Origin: Brucella intermedia LMG 3301 | Lineage (GTDB): Bacteria > Pseudomonadota > Alphaproteobacteria > Rhizobiales > Rhizobiaceae | Direction: 5' to 3' | DNA length: 64,000 nucleotides | Assembly: GCF_000182645.1 (NCBI RefSeq) | Contig: NZ_ACQA01000001.1 | Span: forward strand, 2,540,450-2,604,449 | Part shown: piece after piece, positions 54,615 to 63,733 of the stretch | Layout: every line of letters starts with the position of its first letter | Position numbering within the stretch: the first letter of the stretch is position 1 | Notes under the pieces: generated by a model | Told to the model about the DNA's origin: nothing | Seen by the model: the letters and a program-made list of their open reading frames with translations, nothing else | Databases searched by the model: none | Made by a program: the position numbers and the translations under genes

Positions 54615-55895
54615 TTACTTGGTCTTGCGTGCAAACTTGCCCAACAGGCTCGATATGCCGCTCTTCTTGCGCGGTTGCACATCGGCCCTGCCGGTCACGA
54701 CATGCGCAATGTGGCTGATGGCTTCGGCAATCGGGCTTTCCGGATTGGTCTCCGCGATCATCCGGCCATTATTGGCGGCATTGCCGAAAAGTTGCGGATC
54801 GAAGTCGATGGTGGCGATGGGATCGATGCCGAGCGGTTCCGCAAAATCGGCGATTGCGATTTCCGGCCGCTTCGGAATGCCCATCTGGTTGAGGACGAGA
54901 TGCGGCTTCACATCATTGGGGCGCAGCTGCGCCAGCGTGTCGAGGAGGTTTTTCGTGTTGCGAAGATTGGCAAGATCGGGCGTTGCGACGATCACCACTT
55001 CATCGACGCGCATCAGGGTGGTCCGCGTCCATCCGCTCCAGCCATGAGCTACGTCCAGCACGACCAGCGGAGAACTGCGCTGAGCGACGTCGATCAGTTC
55101 GGCAAAGGCGTCTTCGGCGAAGTCGAATGTCCGCTCCAGGCTCGAAGGTGCCGCGAGGATCGACAGATGGTCCCCATATTGGACGAGCAGCCGGTCGAGA
55201 TAGACCTCGTCAATGCGTTCCGGTGAAAAGACAGCATCGGCAATGCCGAGCGTCGGGTCCTGATCGAAGTTGATATTCGCCGTGCCGAAGGGCAGGTCCA
55301 TGTCCGCCAGCACGACATCGTGCCGGAACATATTGGAGATCGACCAGGCGACATTATGGGCGATGGTCGATGCGCCGACGCCGCCTTTCGCGCCGATGAA
55401 GGCGATGGAGCGGCCAAGCGGTTCCGCACCTGGATCGAGAAAGATCGATGAGACGATGGCCAGAATGTCGGCGAGCGACACAGGCGCCACGATATATTCC
55501 GAAACGCCGCGCCGCAGCAATTCGCGATAAAGCCAGACTTCGTTGGAATGGCCGATGACCATGACCTTCGAGCCGGGATCGCAGACTTCCGACAGCTGCT
55601 GCAATTCTTCGAGCAGCACATTGGGTTCGGACGCCGATTCGACGATGATCAGATTGGGTGTGGAGGCGGTCTGATAGAATTCGATTGCAGCCGCAACGCC
55701 GCCCATCATGACTTTCAGATGGGTCTTTGCCATGCGCCGGTCGCCGCCTGCGCGCTCGATCGGAATCGCGACGCTTTCGTTCACGCAGAAAGCCTGGATG
55801 GAAATGCGCGGAATAGGGCGCACATTTTCAAGCATGATCGGCGCACGGCCTGTTTCCGGTGCTTCGTCCTCCGGTTCGAACGCGAAGTTGCTCAT
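54615..55895 (-). CDS. cpaE: Tad pilus localisation protein CpaE/TadZ
   Basis: The product is 426 residues. The N-terminal half is a receiver-like domain (about 58-160; LIIVESASEPNVLLEEL, KVMVIGHSNEVWLYRELLRRGVSEYIVAPVS). The C-terminal half is a ParA/MinD-type ATPase with deviant Walker A IGAKGGVGAST (170-177) and LADMDLPFGTANINFDQDP. CpaE places the Tad machine at the pole in Caulobacter. It ends KKSGISSLLGKFARKTK. Spacing to neighbours is about 10 nt. Confidence 0.93.
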   Translation of the reverse strand: MSNFAFEPEDEAPETGRAPIMLENVRPIPRISIQAFCVNESVAIPIERAGGDRRMAKTHLKVMMGGVAAAIEFYQTASTPNLIIVESASEPNVLLEELQQLSEVCDPGSKVMVIGHSNEVWLYRELLRRGVSEYIVAPVSLADILAIVSSIFLDPGAEPLGRSIAFIGAKGGVGASTIAHNVAWSISNMFRHDVVLADMDLPFGTANINFDQDPTLGIADAVFSPERIDEVYLDRLLVQYGDHLSILAAPSSLERTFDFAEDAFAELIDVAQRSSPLVVLDVAHGWSGWTRTTLMRVDEVVIVATPDLANLRNTKNLLDTLAQLRPNDVKPHLVLNQMGIPKRPEIAIADFAEPLGIDPIATIDFDPQLFGNAANNGRMIAETNPESPIAEAISHIAHVVTGRADVQPRKKSGISSLLGKFARKTK

Positions 55896-55904
55896 GGCGC
55901 CCTC

Positions 55905-56624
55905 TTAATACTCGGCCTGCTGGCTGCGGGGTTCGCGCCAGTTTTGCGTCTGCGCAGGCGACATTTTCACATAGCCCTGATTGCCGTTGAGTCGTGCCGT
56001 CGCGCGATCCGAATCGATAGGCGTCATGGTGCGCGGCCCAAGAAGATCGGCCGGGTTGGCGACCTGCGCGGCCAGATTGTTCTGCGAGACGCAGCCGAAA
56101 TTGGCGTAATGCTTGTTTTCAGGGGTGCTGGCGAGGTCATCCGGCCAGCGGCCGCACGGCGTCGTGCCGGCCGTTATCGCATAATAGCTGATGCGGATCG
56201 GGGCTGCCGCGTCCGGGCTTTCGACCGGATAGTTTTCGATGGCGATATTGTTTGCCTTGATGCCGCTGCGCCGCAGCGTTGCCGCTACCTCTGTGCTCAG
56301 CCGGTATGCGGCGGCCTGATTGGACGCGCCTGAAGGCACCAGAACATAAAGCATGCCGGAGCCGCTGCGCCGGTAATTGGCGATTGCGCCCTGAACGATG
56401 CCGCGCTGCATCGGGCTCAGCTTCTGGTCGGCCTGTGCGATCGGAATATCGGTAACCTGTTCCCGCTCGGCAATCGTGATCGGGTGATTGGTGCGGTAAT
56501 CGTCCGGTAGCGCGCCCACGGTGACGTGCTGGCGGTTCGCGCACCCCGCAAGAAGAGCCAGCGACAGGGCGACGAGCGCTGGTCGGGCGGAAATCCTGCA
56601 AAAGCCTCTGACTGAATAGGTCAT
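55905..56624 (-). CDS. cpaD: Pilus biogenesis lipoprotein CpaD
   Basis: The product is 239 residues from the ATG at 56624, where MTYSVRGF begins and a lipobox follows (LALLAGC). The CpaD domain shows DYRTNHPITIAEREQVTDIPI, then the late block YANFGCVSQNNLAAQVANPADLLGPRTMTPIDSDRATARL, typical of alphaproteobacterial CpaD. It is an outer-membrane associated partner of the CpaC secretin. Confidence 0.92.
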   Translation of the reverse strand: MTYSVRGFCRISARPALVALSLALLAGCANRQHVTVGALPDDYRTNHPITIAEREQVTDIPIAQADQKLSPMQRGIVQGAIANYRRSGSGMLYVLVPSGASNQAAAYRLSTEVAATLRRSGIKANNIAIENYPVESPDAAAPIRISYYAITAGTTPCGRWPDDLASTPENKHYANFGCVSQNNLAAQVANPADLLGPRTMTPIDSDRATARLNGNQGYVKMSPAQTQNWREPRSQQAEY

Positions 56625-56637
56625 GATCTGTCCCCGC

Positions 56638-58161
56638 TCACTTGTAGATATAACCGACGACGCCGTTGTAGCGACCGGGCGGCAATTTTGTTTCCATCGT
56701 GCCGTAAACGCGATTGACCTTGCCGAGGATGTATCCCGCGCCATCGCTGGCCGGGTTGAGATTGTCGTCAGGCCGCGCAAGCTGCTGGCGGGCGACCGGT
56801 CGCGCCAGATAAGGCGTGACGATCACCACCAGTTCGGATTCGTTGCGAATGAAATCCTTGCTGCGGAACAGCGCGCCGAGGACTGGAATCTTGGTGAGGC
56901 CCGGAAAGCCGGAAACCGACTGGCGCACTTCATCGCGGATCAGGCCGCCGATCATCATGGAACCGCCGGACGGCAGTTCGACAGTCGTGTCGGCAACGCG
57001 CTTTCGCAGCGACAGGACGCTCGCGCCCACGCCTTCCATCTTGTTTGTCGTGCCGGCGCCTTCCGTTGTCGGCTCCGAGACGGAGGTTCTGATTTTCAGG
57101 CTGATGCGTCCCGGCCCCAGCACGGTCGGCATGAATTCCAGACCGATGCCATAATTGATCTTGGCCAGCTGATTGGTGCGTTTTCCGTCGTCGTCATAGG
57201 TCACGCTGTTGATGACATTATATTCGCCGCCGACATTGAAAGCCGCCTTTTCACCGGAGATTGCGGTCAAGGTAGGCTCGGCGAGGGTCTTCATCACGCC
57301 TGCCGATTCCATCGCCCGCAGATAGGCGGAAAAGTTGCTCGTCGCGAGGCCGAACCCGGTATCGGAAAGGTTGTTGCCAATGGCGCCTGCGATATTCTCG
57401 GAAATCCCCCCATAGGAAATACCGTTCGATACACCGCTTCCGGTCATGTTGACGCCAAGCTGCTTCATGACGGAGCGGCTGACCTCGGCGACGGTGACTT
57501 TCAGCGTCACCTGATCCTCGCCGACGATGGTGAGCATATTGACGATGGCGCTCTGCCGACGCCCCCAGTCGGGATTGTTGATGGCGACACCGCCGCCATC
57601 GGTCGGCGCCGAGGCCGTGGTTGAATATTGACCGGTTGTTGCTTCGCCACCGGAAACGAAAAGACCGGCAAGCTTTGCGGCCTGCGCCGAGTCCTGCGGG
57701 GTCTGCACGGTTCCGGTCAGCACCACATTGTCGTTGATGAGTTCGACGCGAATATCGGAACCCGGGATGAGGCGCTTCAGCTGGGACGAAAGCCCGCTCA
57801 CGTCCCGCTCGATCTCGACATCGATCGATGCGACCTGCTCGCCATTCTGTCCGAAGACAAAGATATTGGTCTGTCCGACCTGCTTGCCGAAAAGATAGAT
57901 GCGCCGCGACGTGCGCGTCACAGCATCGGCTATCGTCGGATTGGAGACGAGAACGTCATAGGCGTCCTGCGGGAGATCGAGGACAACCGATTTGTTGAGG
58001 CCGAGCTTGATTGTCTGCGAACGCTGCTGACTGCCAACCTTTACGATGCCTGCCGCCGCCATTGCGGTCATGTCGGCAAGCGGCAGGGAAACGGTGGCAA
58101 GCGCGCCGGCCAACAGCGCGATCCTTGCGGAATATGGGCGCACGCGGTTTGTCTTTCTCAT
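56638..58161 (-). CDS. cpaC: Tad pilus secretin CpaC/RcpA
   Basis: The product is 507 residues with a signal peptide (ARIALLAGALATVSLPLADMTAMAA). The pilus-formation N-terminal domain (about 35-120: LNKSVVLDLPQDAYDVLVSNPTIADAVTRTSRRIYLFGKQVGQTNIFVFG) and a BON-like stretch precede the secretin domain, with VTLKVTVAEVSRSVMKQLGVN, ALESAGVMKTLAEPTLTAISGEKAAFNVGGE and LPSGGSMMIGGLI. It forms the outer-membrane channel for the pilus. Its start and the cpaB stop overlap by 4 nt. Confidence 0.94.
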   Translation of the reverse strand: MRKTNRVRPYSARIALLAGALATVSLPLADMTAMAAAGIVKVGSQQRSQTIKLGLNKSVVLDLPQDAYDVLVSNPTIADAVTRTSRRIYLFGKQVGQTNIFVFGQNGEQVASIDVEIERDVSGLSSQLKRLIPGSDIRVELINDNVVLTGTVQTPQDSAQAAKLAGLFVSGGEATTGQYSTTASAPTDGGGVAINNPDWGRRQSAIVNMLTIVGEDQVTLKVTVAEVSRSVMKQLGVNMTGSGVSNGISYGGISENIAGAIGNNLSDTGFGLATSNFSAYLRAMESAGVMKTLAEPTLTAISGEKAAFNVGGEYNVINSVTYDDDGKRTNQLAKINYGIGLEFMPTVLGPGRISLKIRTSVSEPTTEGAGTTNKMEGVGASVLSLRKRVADTTVELPSGGSMMIGGLIRDEVRQSVSGFPGLTKIPVLGALFRSKDFIRNESELVVIVTPYLARPVARQQLARPDDNLNPASDGAGYILGKVNRVYGTMETKLPPGRYNGVVGYIYK

Positions 58162-58973
58162 GAGCGCGGTCCTATTTCTGTAACGCTGCCGGATTTGATG
58201 ACCTTGACCGTCCCGCTGCGGGTGGGCGAAGAAACCAGATAGTCCGCCTGCTTGATATCCCTGTCCTCGACATCCTGTGTCGAGCGAAGCGCCAATGTCA
58301 GGCGGTCTGCCATCTGCTGGGCAACGGTGATGATTTCGGCCTGTTCCGGCGTCACTTCCAGCGTCGCGGTCTGGCCAACCATGACCTTGCGGCCCTGCTC
58401 GTCTTCCTGGATCGCCTGGTCGATTGCCAGAACCCGCACATTCTGCAGCACGGTTTCGGTGGTGAAGGGTGTGAGCGACTTGTCGCCATTGTCCGGCTTG
58501 CGGCGGGTCATGATGACATCGACGAAATCATTGGGAAGAATGAAGCCGCCCGCCGAACTTTCGGCATTGATCTGCGTCGCGACGGCGCGCATGCCGGGCG
58601 GCAGGATGGACGACATGAAGCTCTGTCCCGGACCGATGAGCTTGGCCTTGCGGATCGGTTCGCCCGTGAAGAACTGCAGCCGGACCGTGGCGCCGCTCAG
58701 TTGATTGATGGCATCGGGTTCGCTCGCGCGTGTGATATAGCCTTCGCTGATAGCCTCGGCCGGCCAGGGCTGCCAGCGCATCTGCGATGTGAGCTCCGCG
58801 CCGACACCGAGATTTTCGGTGGCGACGAGCACGTCCTCCAATTTGATCTGCGGTGCTTCAGGCGCGGCGACGACAGGCGCAGGCGGCGGCGTGGCAAGGT
58901 TCATGGCAATATAGCCAGCGCCACCAGCCGCAAGAACGGCTACTCCTAAAATGAGCAGTCGAGCTGATTTCAT
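58158..58973 (-). CDS. cpaB: Flp pilus assembly protein CpaB/RcpC
   Basis: The product is 271 residues from the ATG at 58973; a longer frame adds eight residues. A membrane-targeting helix (ARLLILGVAVLAAGGAGYIAMNL) is followed by a SAF domain (about 45-115: DVLVATENLGVGAELTSQMRWQPWP, EPIRKAKLIGPG) and the RcpC domain with MRAVATQINAESSAGGFILPNDFVDVIMTRR. It acts in the periplasm with the secretin. It is first in the cpaB-to-tadC run. Confidence 0.92.
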   Translation of the reverse strand: MKSARLLILGVAVLAAGGAGYIAMNLATPPPAPVVAAPEAPQIKLEDVLVATENLGVGAELTSQMRWQPWPAEAISEGYITRASEPDAINQLSGATVRLQFFTGEPIRKAKLIGPGQSFMSSILPPGMRAVATQINAESSAGGFILPNDFVDVIMTRRKPDNGDKSLTPFTTETVLQNVRVLAIDQAIQEDEQGRKVMVGQTATLEVTPEQAEIITVAQQMADRLTLALRSTQDVEDRDIKQADYLVSSPTRSGTVKVIKSGSVTEIGPRS

Positions 58974-59110
58974 GATATGCCCCGCGCAAATCCCCACGCC
59001 TTGATGACGTGTTCCAAAATTGCACTGGCAATCGTGTAATTATGGTTAATATAATCTTATTCGCATAAAGAAAGATTGAAATTACACGTAGGCGTTGTGC
59101 GCCAAAGCGT

Positions 59111-59650
59111 TCAGAACATCCCCGCCATATAGGCTTTCATCGATTCTCCGACGGGCGTCAGCGGAAATGTCCAAAGACCGGCAGCGCCAAGCGCAATGCC
59201 GTAGGGAATGCCTACATCCTTGCGGGCGAGCGTGCCCATGAATGCAAAGCGGTCAGCCAGAAGCGGGCGCGGAACCATCCGGTAGAGGATGATCGTGAGC
59301 GTGAGCACGCCGCCGAGGATCGAAACCATCACGAGATAATCCATGAGGCTGGGATCGGGGCCATACCACAAGGCCGTCGCCGCGATCAGCTTAGCGTCAC
59401 CGCCACCCATGGCGCGAAGGCAGAAGAGTGCAAAGGTGATGATGAGCGCGATGCCGCCAACCGCCAGATGCCAGCCGAAATCGGAAAGGGAAATGCCGCA
59501 AAGTGGCGCGAGCAGGAGAAAACCGAGGGTCAGCCCGATGGAAACACGGTTGCGGATCGTCATCGACGTCAGGTCGGTGACCATGGCCGTCACCATTGCC
59601 AGAGCGAAGATTGCCGTCATAACTGTTGCCGTCATGGCCATTGCTGTCAT
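59111..59650 (-). CDS. cpaA: Prepilin peptidase CpaA/TadV (A24 family)
   Basis: The product is 179 residues from the ATG at 59650 (GGGGGCGG upstream); a GTG eight codons earlier is also possible. It is membrane-embedded throughout. The first Asp of the A24 site lies in VTDLTSMTIRNRV and the second in the GGGDAKLIAATALW motif. It cleaves the Flp pre-pilin. The N-terminus is a Met/Thr/Ala-rich repetitive stretch (MTAMAMTATVMTA), coded by imperfect repeats. It sits between flp and cpaB. Confidence 0.9.
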   Translation of the reverse strand: MTAMAMTATVMTAIFALAMVTAMVTDLTSMTIRNRVSIGLTLGFLLLAPLCGISLSDFGWHLAVGGIALIITFALFCLRAMGGGDAKLIAATALWYGPDPSLMDYLVMVSILGGVLTLTIILYRMVPRPLLADRFAFMGTLARKDVGIPYGIALGAAGLWTFPLTPVGESMKAYMAGMF

Positions 59651-59704
59651 TGCCGCCCCCGCGTCAACTGTCACCCCACCGCCTGCACGGAATTGTTCTT
59701 ATGC

Positions 59705-59884
59705 CTAGCGGTTCGTCGCCTGTTCGAACTGTCTCGCCGTTTCGTTGAATTTGTCGCCGACACTGCCGGCCATGAGCGCAACGCCGCTTATGATCGCAAT
59801 GGAAACGAGCGTGCCGATCAGCGCATATTCGATCGCTGTCGAACCGGCCCTGTTCTTCATGAAACGCGTCATCAATGTCGGCAT
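59705..59884 (-). CDS. flp: Flp family type IVb pilin
   Basis: The product is 59 residues from the ATG at 59884, preceded by GAGGAG. The Flp motif is intact: a short leader MPTLMTRFMKNRAG, cleavage site before STAIEYALIGTLVSIAIISGVALMAG with the Glu-Tyr pair, then GDKFNETARQFEQATNR. It is the major pilin of the Tad pilus. Only one copy is seen. Confidence 0.95.
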   Translation of the reverse strand: MPTLMTRFMKNRAGSTAIEYALIGTLVSIAIISGVALMAGSVGDKFNETARQFEQATNR

Positions 59885-59987
59885 CGCATGCTCCTCGCTG
59901 TCCCGATCGCGCTGGTTTTTGGGAGTGCGCTTTAATTTCGGATGTGCTGAAGCATAGGAGAGAGGAATTGTGGCCCTCTTAACAGGT

Positions 59988-59995
59988 ATGGTTAA
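59988..59995 (-). promoter_or_regulatory. Candidate CtrA half-site upstream of flp
   Basis: TTAACCAT on the minus strand about 104 bp upstream of the flp ATG, with a second TTAA (59979-59982) at N9, not N7, spacing. CtrA controls the pilA-cpa genes in Caulobacter; here this is only a motif match. Confidence 0.3.
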
Positions 59996-60182
59996 CGAAG
60001 TGCTGCAACGCTCGCGAGACGGCGGCAATCGCGCGATTGGTTAATCTTTGGCGAATTGCGGGCGCGGTCTGCACTGATGGGTGGCGACTTAATTCTTCCT
60101 TCACCAATCCCGTTCATTCTTTGCTCATTATATTGATGGGGCTTTATGAGCTTGGCCCATTATATCAGCGGGGGAATGTCGC

Positions 60183-60602
60183 GTGGGGCGTCGTTTGTTT
60201 TCTTTGGGTGGCTTCGGCGTGGTGCCTGCCATGGGCGCGGCTTTCATGGCCGTGATTGCGGTCGCACAGGCATCCGCGGAAGACTATATCGCCCTTGAAA
60301 CCAGCCAGGCGCGGATTTTGCGGCTGGCGCGTCCCGCCGACAGCGTCGTGATCGGCAATCCGTCGATTGCCGATGCAGTGGTTCAGGACGCGCAGACCAT
60401 CGTCCTGACTGGCAAGGATTTCGGCGTCACCAATATTGTCGTCATGGACAAGCAGGGCGAACCGATCCTCGACCGTGAACTGGTCGTCTCCCGCAACACA
60501 CGCGGAACGACGCGGATTTATCGGCAGGCCGAAGTGCAAACGCTTTCCTGCACCCCCTATTGCGAAAAAGCTTCGACGAAGAACGGCTTCGACGACAAAT
60601 AG
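60183..60602 (+). CDS. Pilus assembly protein, CpaC N-terminal-like domain only
   Basis: The product is 139 residues from a GTG. A signal peptide (VPAMGAAFMAVIAVAQASA) is followed by one pilus-formation N-terminal domain (YIALETSQARILRLARPADSVVIGNPSIADAVVQDAQTIVLTGKDFGVTNIVVMDKQG), the same module that starts CpaC, but with no secretin domain. The C-terminal tail has two Cys (SCTPYC). It is divergent from flp and upstream of the two TadE-like genes, so it is probably an accessory periplasmic part of this Tad system. Confidence 0.85.
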   Translation: MGRRLFSLGGFGVVPAMGAAFMAVIAVAQASAEDYIALETSQARILRLARPADSVVIGNPSIADAVVQDAQTIVLTGKDFGVTNIVVMDKQGEPILDRELVVSRNTRGTTRIYRQAEVQTLSCTPYCEKASTKNGFDDK

Positions 60603-60713
60603 CGATATTCATGCGTGAGGCCGCGCTTGCGTTAATACTCTTTCAGGTTGTCCTGTTGTAACTATACGCCCAATCGAATTCTTGATCGAGTTCAGGCAGA
60701 ATTGGGTGGGGTT

Positions 60714-61295
60714 ATGACTTTGGAAATCTTGGCGCGTCGCCTTGCGCGGGTGGGCGTATGCCTGCGCCGTTTCCCTCGTGCGCAAAATGGCGTGGCAGCG
60801 GTGGAATTCGTGCTGCTCATCGTTCCGTTCCTCCTCATCGTCTTCGCGACGATCGAGATCGGCGTAAGTTTTGCGGCACGCCAGGTCATAGCCAATGCGA
60901 CGGAGACCGTGGCTCGCAAGTTGCAGATGTCGGGCAGGATCGGAGGCATCCAGATCAAAGACGCTCCGGTCAGCGTGGACGCCCTGCGCAATGAACTTTG
61001 CCAGCAGATGCAGTTCATGGTCGCGTCCGGCTGTCCCAATCTTTCGTTCAATCTTGGAACCTATGAAGGGTTCGGCCAGGTTCCGACGGACACGATTCTC
61101 GATGAAGAGGGCAAGCTCACGCGGACTGGCATTACCGGGACGAGCGGAACCTCCACCATCAACCAGCTCAACGTTGTTTACGCATGGCCGGTGCTGACGA
61201 ACATCCTCTATCTGATGCAAAGTCCCCATGCTGCAGGCGGCAAGATGCCGCTTTTTGCAACGCTTACCTGGCAGAACGAGCCTTTCCCGAACTGA
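60714..61295 (+). CDS. tadE: TadE-family pseudopilin
   Basis: The product is 193 residues from the ATG at 60714 (GGTGGGG upstream). After a basic N-terminus comes the TadE motif GVAAVEFVLLIVPFLLIVFATIEIGVSFAARQVIANAT, with the Glu at the pilin cleavage region. The rest is a periplasmic globular domain with Cys pairs. TadE/TadF pseudopilins prime Flp assembly. It is followed by a second TadE-like gene. Confidence 0.9.
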   Translation: MTLEILARRLARVGVCLRRFPRAQNGVAAVEFVLLIVPFLLIVFATIEIGVSFAARQVIANATETVARKLQMSGRIGGIQIKDAPVSVDALRNELCQQMQFMVASGCPNLSFNLGTYEGFGQVPTDTILDEEGKLTRTGITGTSGTSTINQLNVVYAWPVLTNILYLMQSPHAAGGKMPLFATLTWQNEPFPN

Positions 61296-61309
61296 GATAA
61301 CCAACGCGC

Positions 61310-61335
61310 CCCGAAACCGGTTCAAACTTTTCGGG
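61310..61335. repeat. Intergenic palindromic element between tadE-like genes
   Basis: CCCGAAA (61310-61316) and TTTCGGG (61329-61335) around ccggttcaaac; the same family as the other palindromes. Confidence 0.55.
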
Positions 61336-61383
61336 ATGCATTCCAGAGGGATCACCAGAGCGATCACCGGAGCGATCATTGTC

Positions 61384-61926
61384 ATGCGTAACTATCTTCG
61401 GAATTTTCTGAGTGACCGGCGCGGCCTGGGAGCGGTTGAATTCGCGCTCATCGCGCCGCTCCTGCTTCTGATTTACCTGGGTTCCGTCGACCTTGCCGAT
61501 GGGGTGGACACGAACAAGAAAGTGTCGCGCTCGGCGAGCGCCCTTGCCGATCTGGTCGCCCGCCAGTTGTCGGTCACGAAGAATGATCTCGACGACATGT
61601 TCAATATCAGCCGGACTTCGCTTCTGCCCTATGGGCGGACCAGCCCGAAGATAAGGATCACCGCGATCAGGATCGATGGCGCCGCCAACAACCTGACGCC
61701 GAAAGTCGACTGGTCCTACGCCAATGCGGCGGATTTTGCCGTCAAGAAGGGTAGCACCGGCACTATTCCCTCCACGCTCGTGAGTGAAGGTTCTTATTTC
61801 ATCAAGGTCGATGTCGAACTTGACTACAAGCCCCTCAATTCATGGATTTCGACGAGCATTCCGATGAGCGAAACCTATTATCTGGCGCCGCGCTATACGA
61901 ACACGATCCCCTGCACCAATTGCTGA
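61384..61926 (+). CDS. TadE/TadG-family pilus protein
   Basis: The product is 180 residues from the ATG at 61384; ATG 61336 would add 16 residues read from the palindrome and a 12-bp repeat. The motif RRGLGAVEFALIAPLLLLIYLGSVDLADGVDTNKKVSRSASALADLVARQ is of the TadE/TadG type. The remainder is a periplasmic domain ending with two Cys (IPCTNC). It is most likely the second minor pseudopilin (TadF/G role) of this Tad locus. Confidence 0.88.
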   Translation: MRNYLRNFLSDRRGLGAVEFALIAPLLLLIYLGSVDLADGVDTNKKVSRSASALADLVARQLSVTKNDLDDMFNISRTSLLPYGRTSPKIRITAIRIDGAANNLTPKVDWSYANAADFAVKKGSTGTIPSTLVSEGSYFIKVDVELDYKPLNSWISTSIPMSETYYLAPRYTNTIPCTNC

Positions 61927-62003
61927 GCATCTTGGCATTGCGGGCAAAACTCAACATATAAGGACAAAGCCGATGCACGGCTCTTGTTCAGGATGAGTTT
62001 TCA

Positions 62004-62885
62004 ATGCCCGAATTACCAGAGGTCGAGACGGTTCGCCGTGGTCTGCAGCCCGTCATGGAAGGCGCGACCGTCAGCCAGGTCGAACAGCGCCGCCCGGACC
62101 TGCGCTTTCCCTTTCCAGACCGTTTTGCCCAACGTCTTTCGGGCCGGCGCATTTCAGCGCTTGGGCGCCGCGCAAAATATCTCACGATCCATCTTGATGA
62201 CGGCCTTTCCGTCATCAGCCATCTGGGCATGTCGGGGTCGTTTCGCATCGAGACGGATGAGGGTGGCGATACGCCCGGTCAGTTCCATCACGAGCGTTCC
62301 AAGCTGAGTGCGCATGATCATGTGGTGTTCCACCTTCAGCGTGCCGATGGTGGCTCTGCCCGCGTGGTCTATAACGATCCGCGACGGTTCGGTTTCATGC
62401 TCTTTGCCGAAGAAGGCACGCTCGACAGTCATCCGCTGCTTGCGGGCCTCGGCATAGAGCCGACGGGCAATCTGCTTTCGGGCGCTGTCCTGTCGGAACT
62501 CTTCTCTGGCCGCAAGGCACCCCTCAAGGCCGCGCTGCTCGACCAGCGGCTGATAGCCGGTCTCGGCAATATCTATGTCTGCGAGGCGCTCTGGCGCAGC
62601 CACCTGTCGCCGATGCGTGCCGCCGGTTCCGTCGCACAGGACCCCGAAACCATGGAGCGGCTTGCTTCCGACATTCGAACGGTGATTGCGGAAGCCATTG
62701 CCGCAGGCGGCTCAACCCTCAAGGACTATATTCAGGCAGATGGCGCGCTCGGCTATTTCCAGCACTCCTTCTCCGTCTATGGGCGCGAGGGCGAGCCTTG
62801 CCGAAATCCTGCCTGCAAAGGCTTTGTGGAACGGGCGGTACAGTCGGGACGTTCGACTTTTTTCTGTGCGTCCTGCCAGCAATGA
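62004..62885 (+). CDS. mutM: Formamidopyrimidine-DNA glycosylase MutM/Fpg
   Basis: The product is 293 residues. The N-terminal PELPEV (Pro2 catalytic after Met removal, Glu3), the Lys in GRRAKYL, and the H2TH region [18 protein letters not shown] are present. The C-terminal zinc finger is [13 protein letters not shown] then FFCASC. It excises 8-oxoguanine and FaPy lesions. In this group mutM commonly lies near the origin-proximal rpsT/dnaA region, with the enoyl-CoA hydratase next to it, as here. Confidence 0.97.
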   Translation: MPELPEVETVRRGLQPVMEGATVSQVEQRRPDLRFPFPDRFAQRLSGRRISALGRRAKYLTIHLDDGLSVISHLGMSGSFRIETDEGGDTPGQFHHERSKLSAHDHVVFHLQRADGGSARVVYNDPRRFGFMLFAEEGTLDSHPLLAGLGIEPTGNLLSGAVLSELFSGRKAPLKAALLDQRLIAGLGNIYVCEALWRSHLSPMRAAGSVAQDPETMERLASDIRTVIAEAIAAGGSTLKDYIQADGALGYFQHSFSVYGREGEPCRNPACKGFVERAVQSGRSTFFCASCQQ

Positions 62886-62959
62886 ATGCTTGAAAAAGAA
62901 GTCCTGCCAGTCCACTTTGCCCGCCAACCAGCCAGCCGTTGATGGAGGAGTTCAAATTC

Positions 62960-63733
62960 ATGGCCTATGAAACGATCATCGTTGAGACACGCGGCAGCGT
63001 GGGCCTCATTCGTCTCAATCGTCCGCAGGCGCTCAATGCGCTGAACCGCAAGGTGCTTGAGGAATTGACGGAAGCTCTCGGCGCTTTCGATGCGGACGGC
63101 AAGATCGGCGCAATCGTCCTCACCGGCTCCGAAAAGGCTTTTGCCGCCGGTGCCGACATCAAGGAAATGCAGCCTATCGATTTCGTGGACGCCTATCTTC
63201 AGGATATGTTCGCCGACTGGCAGAAGGTGGACCGTGTCCGCAAGCCGATCATCGCGGCGGTTTCGGGCTATGCGCTGGGTGGCGGCTGTGAACTTGCCAT
63301 GATGTGCGATTTCATCATTGCCGGCAGCAACGCCAAGTTCGGCCAGCCCGAAATCACCCTCGGCGTCATGCCTGGCATGGGCGGCTCGCAGCGTCTCACC
63401 CGCTATGTGGGCAAGTCCAAGGCAATGGATATGTGCCTGACCGGACGCATGATGGATGCGGCGGAAGCCGAACGCAGCGGCCTGGTCTCGCGGGTGGTCG
63501 CGCCGGAGGAACTGCTGGAAGAGGCTTTGAAGGCCGCCGAACGCATTGCATCCTTCTCGCGTCCTTCCGTGCTGATGGTCAAGGAAGCGGTCAACCGCAC
63601 CTATGAAATGACGCTAAGCGAAGGGCTTCGTTTCGAGCGTCGCCAGTTCCACTCCCTGTTTGCGACGGAAGACCAGAAGGAGGGCATGGCGGCCTTCATC
63701 GACAAGCGTACGCCATCGTTCAAGAATCGCTGA
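62960..63733 (+). CDS. Enoyl-CoA hydratase
   Basis: The product is 257 residues from the ATG at 62960, preceded by GGAGGAG. The crotonase fold motifs are complete: [12 protein letters not shown], the oxyanion loop [16 protein letters not shown] (Glu111) and [25 protein letters not shown] (Glu131), the two catalytic Glu of hydratases. It hydrates trans-2-enoyl-CoA in beta-oxidation. It is 74 nt after mutM. Confidence 0.95.
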   Translation: MAYETIIVETRGSVGLIRLNRPQALNALNRKVLEELTEALGAFDADGKIGAIVLTGSEKAFAAGADIKEMQPIDFVDAYLQDMFADWQKVDRVRKPIIAAVSGYALGGGCELAMMCDFIIAGSNAKFGQPEITLGVMPGMGGSQRLTRYVGKSKAMDMCLTGRMMDAAEAERSGLVSRVVAPEELLEEALKAAERIASFSRPSVLMVKEAVNRTYEMTLSEGLRFERRQFHSLFATEDQKEGMAAFIDKRTPSFKNR

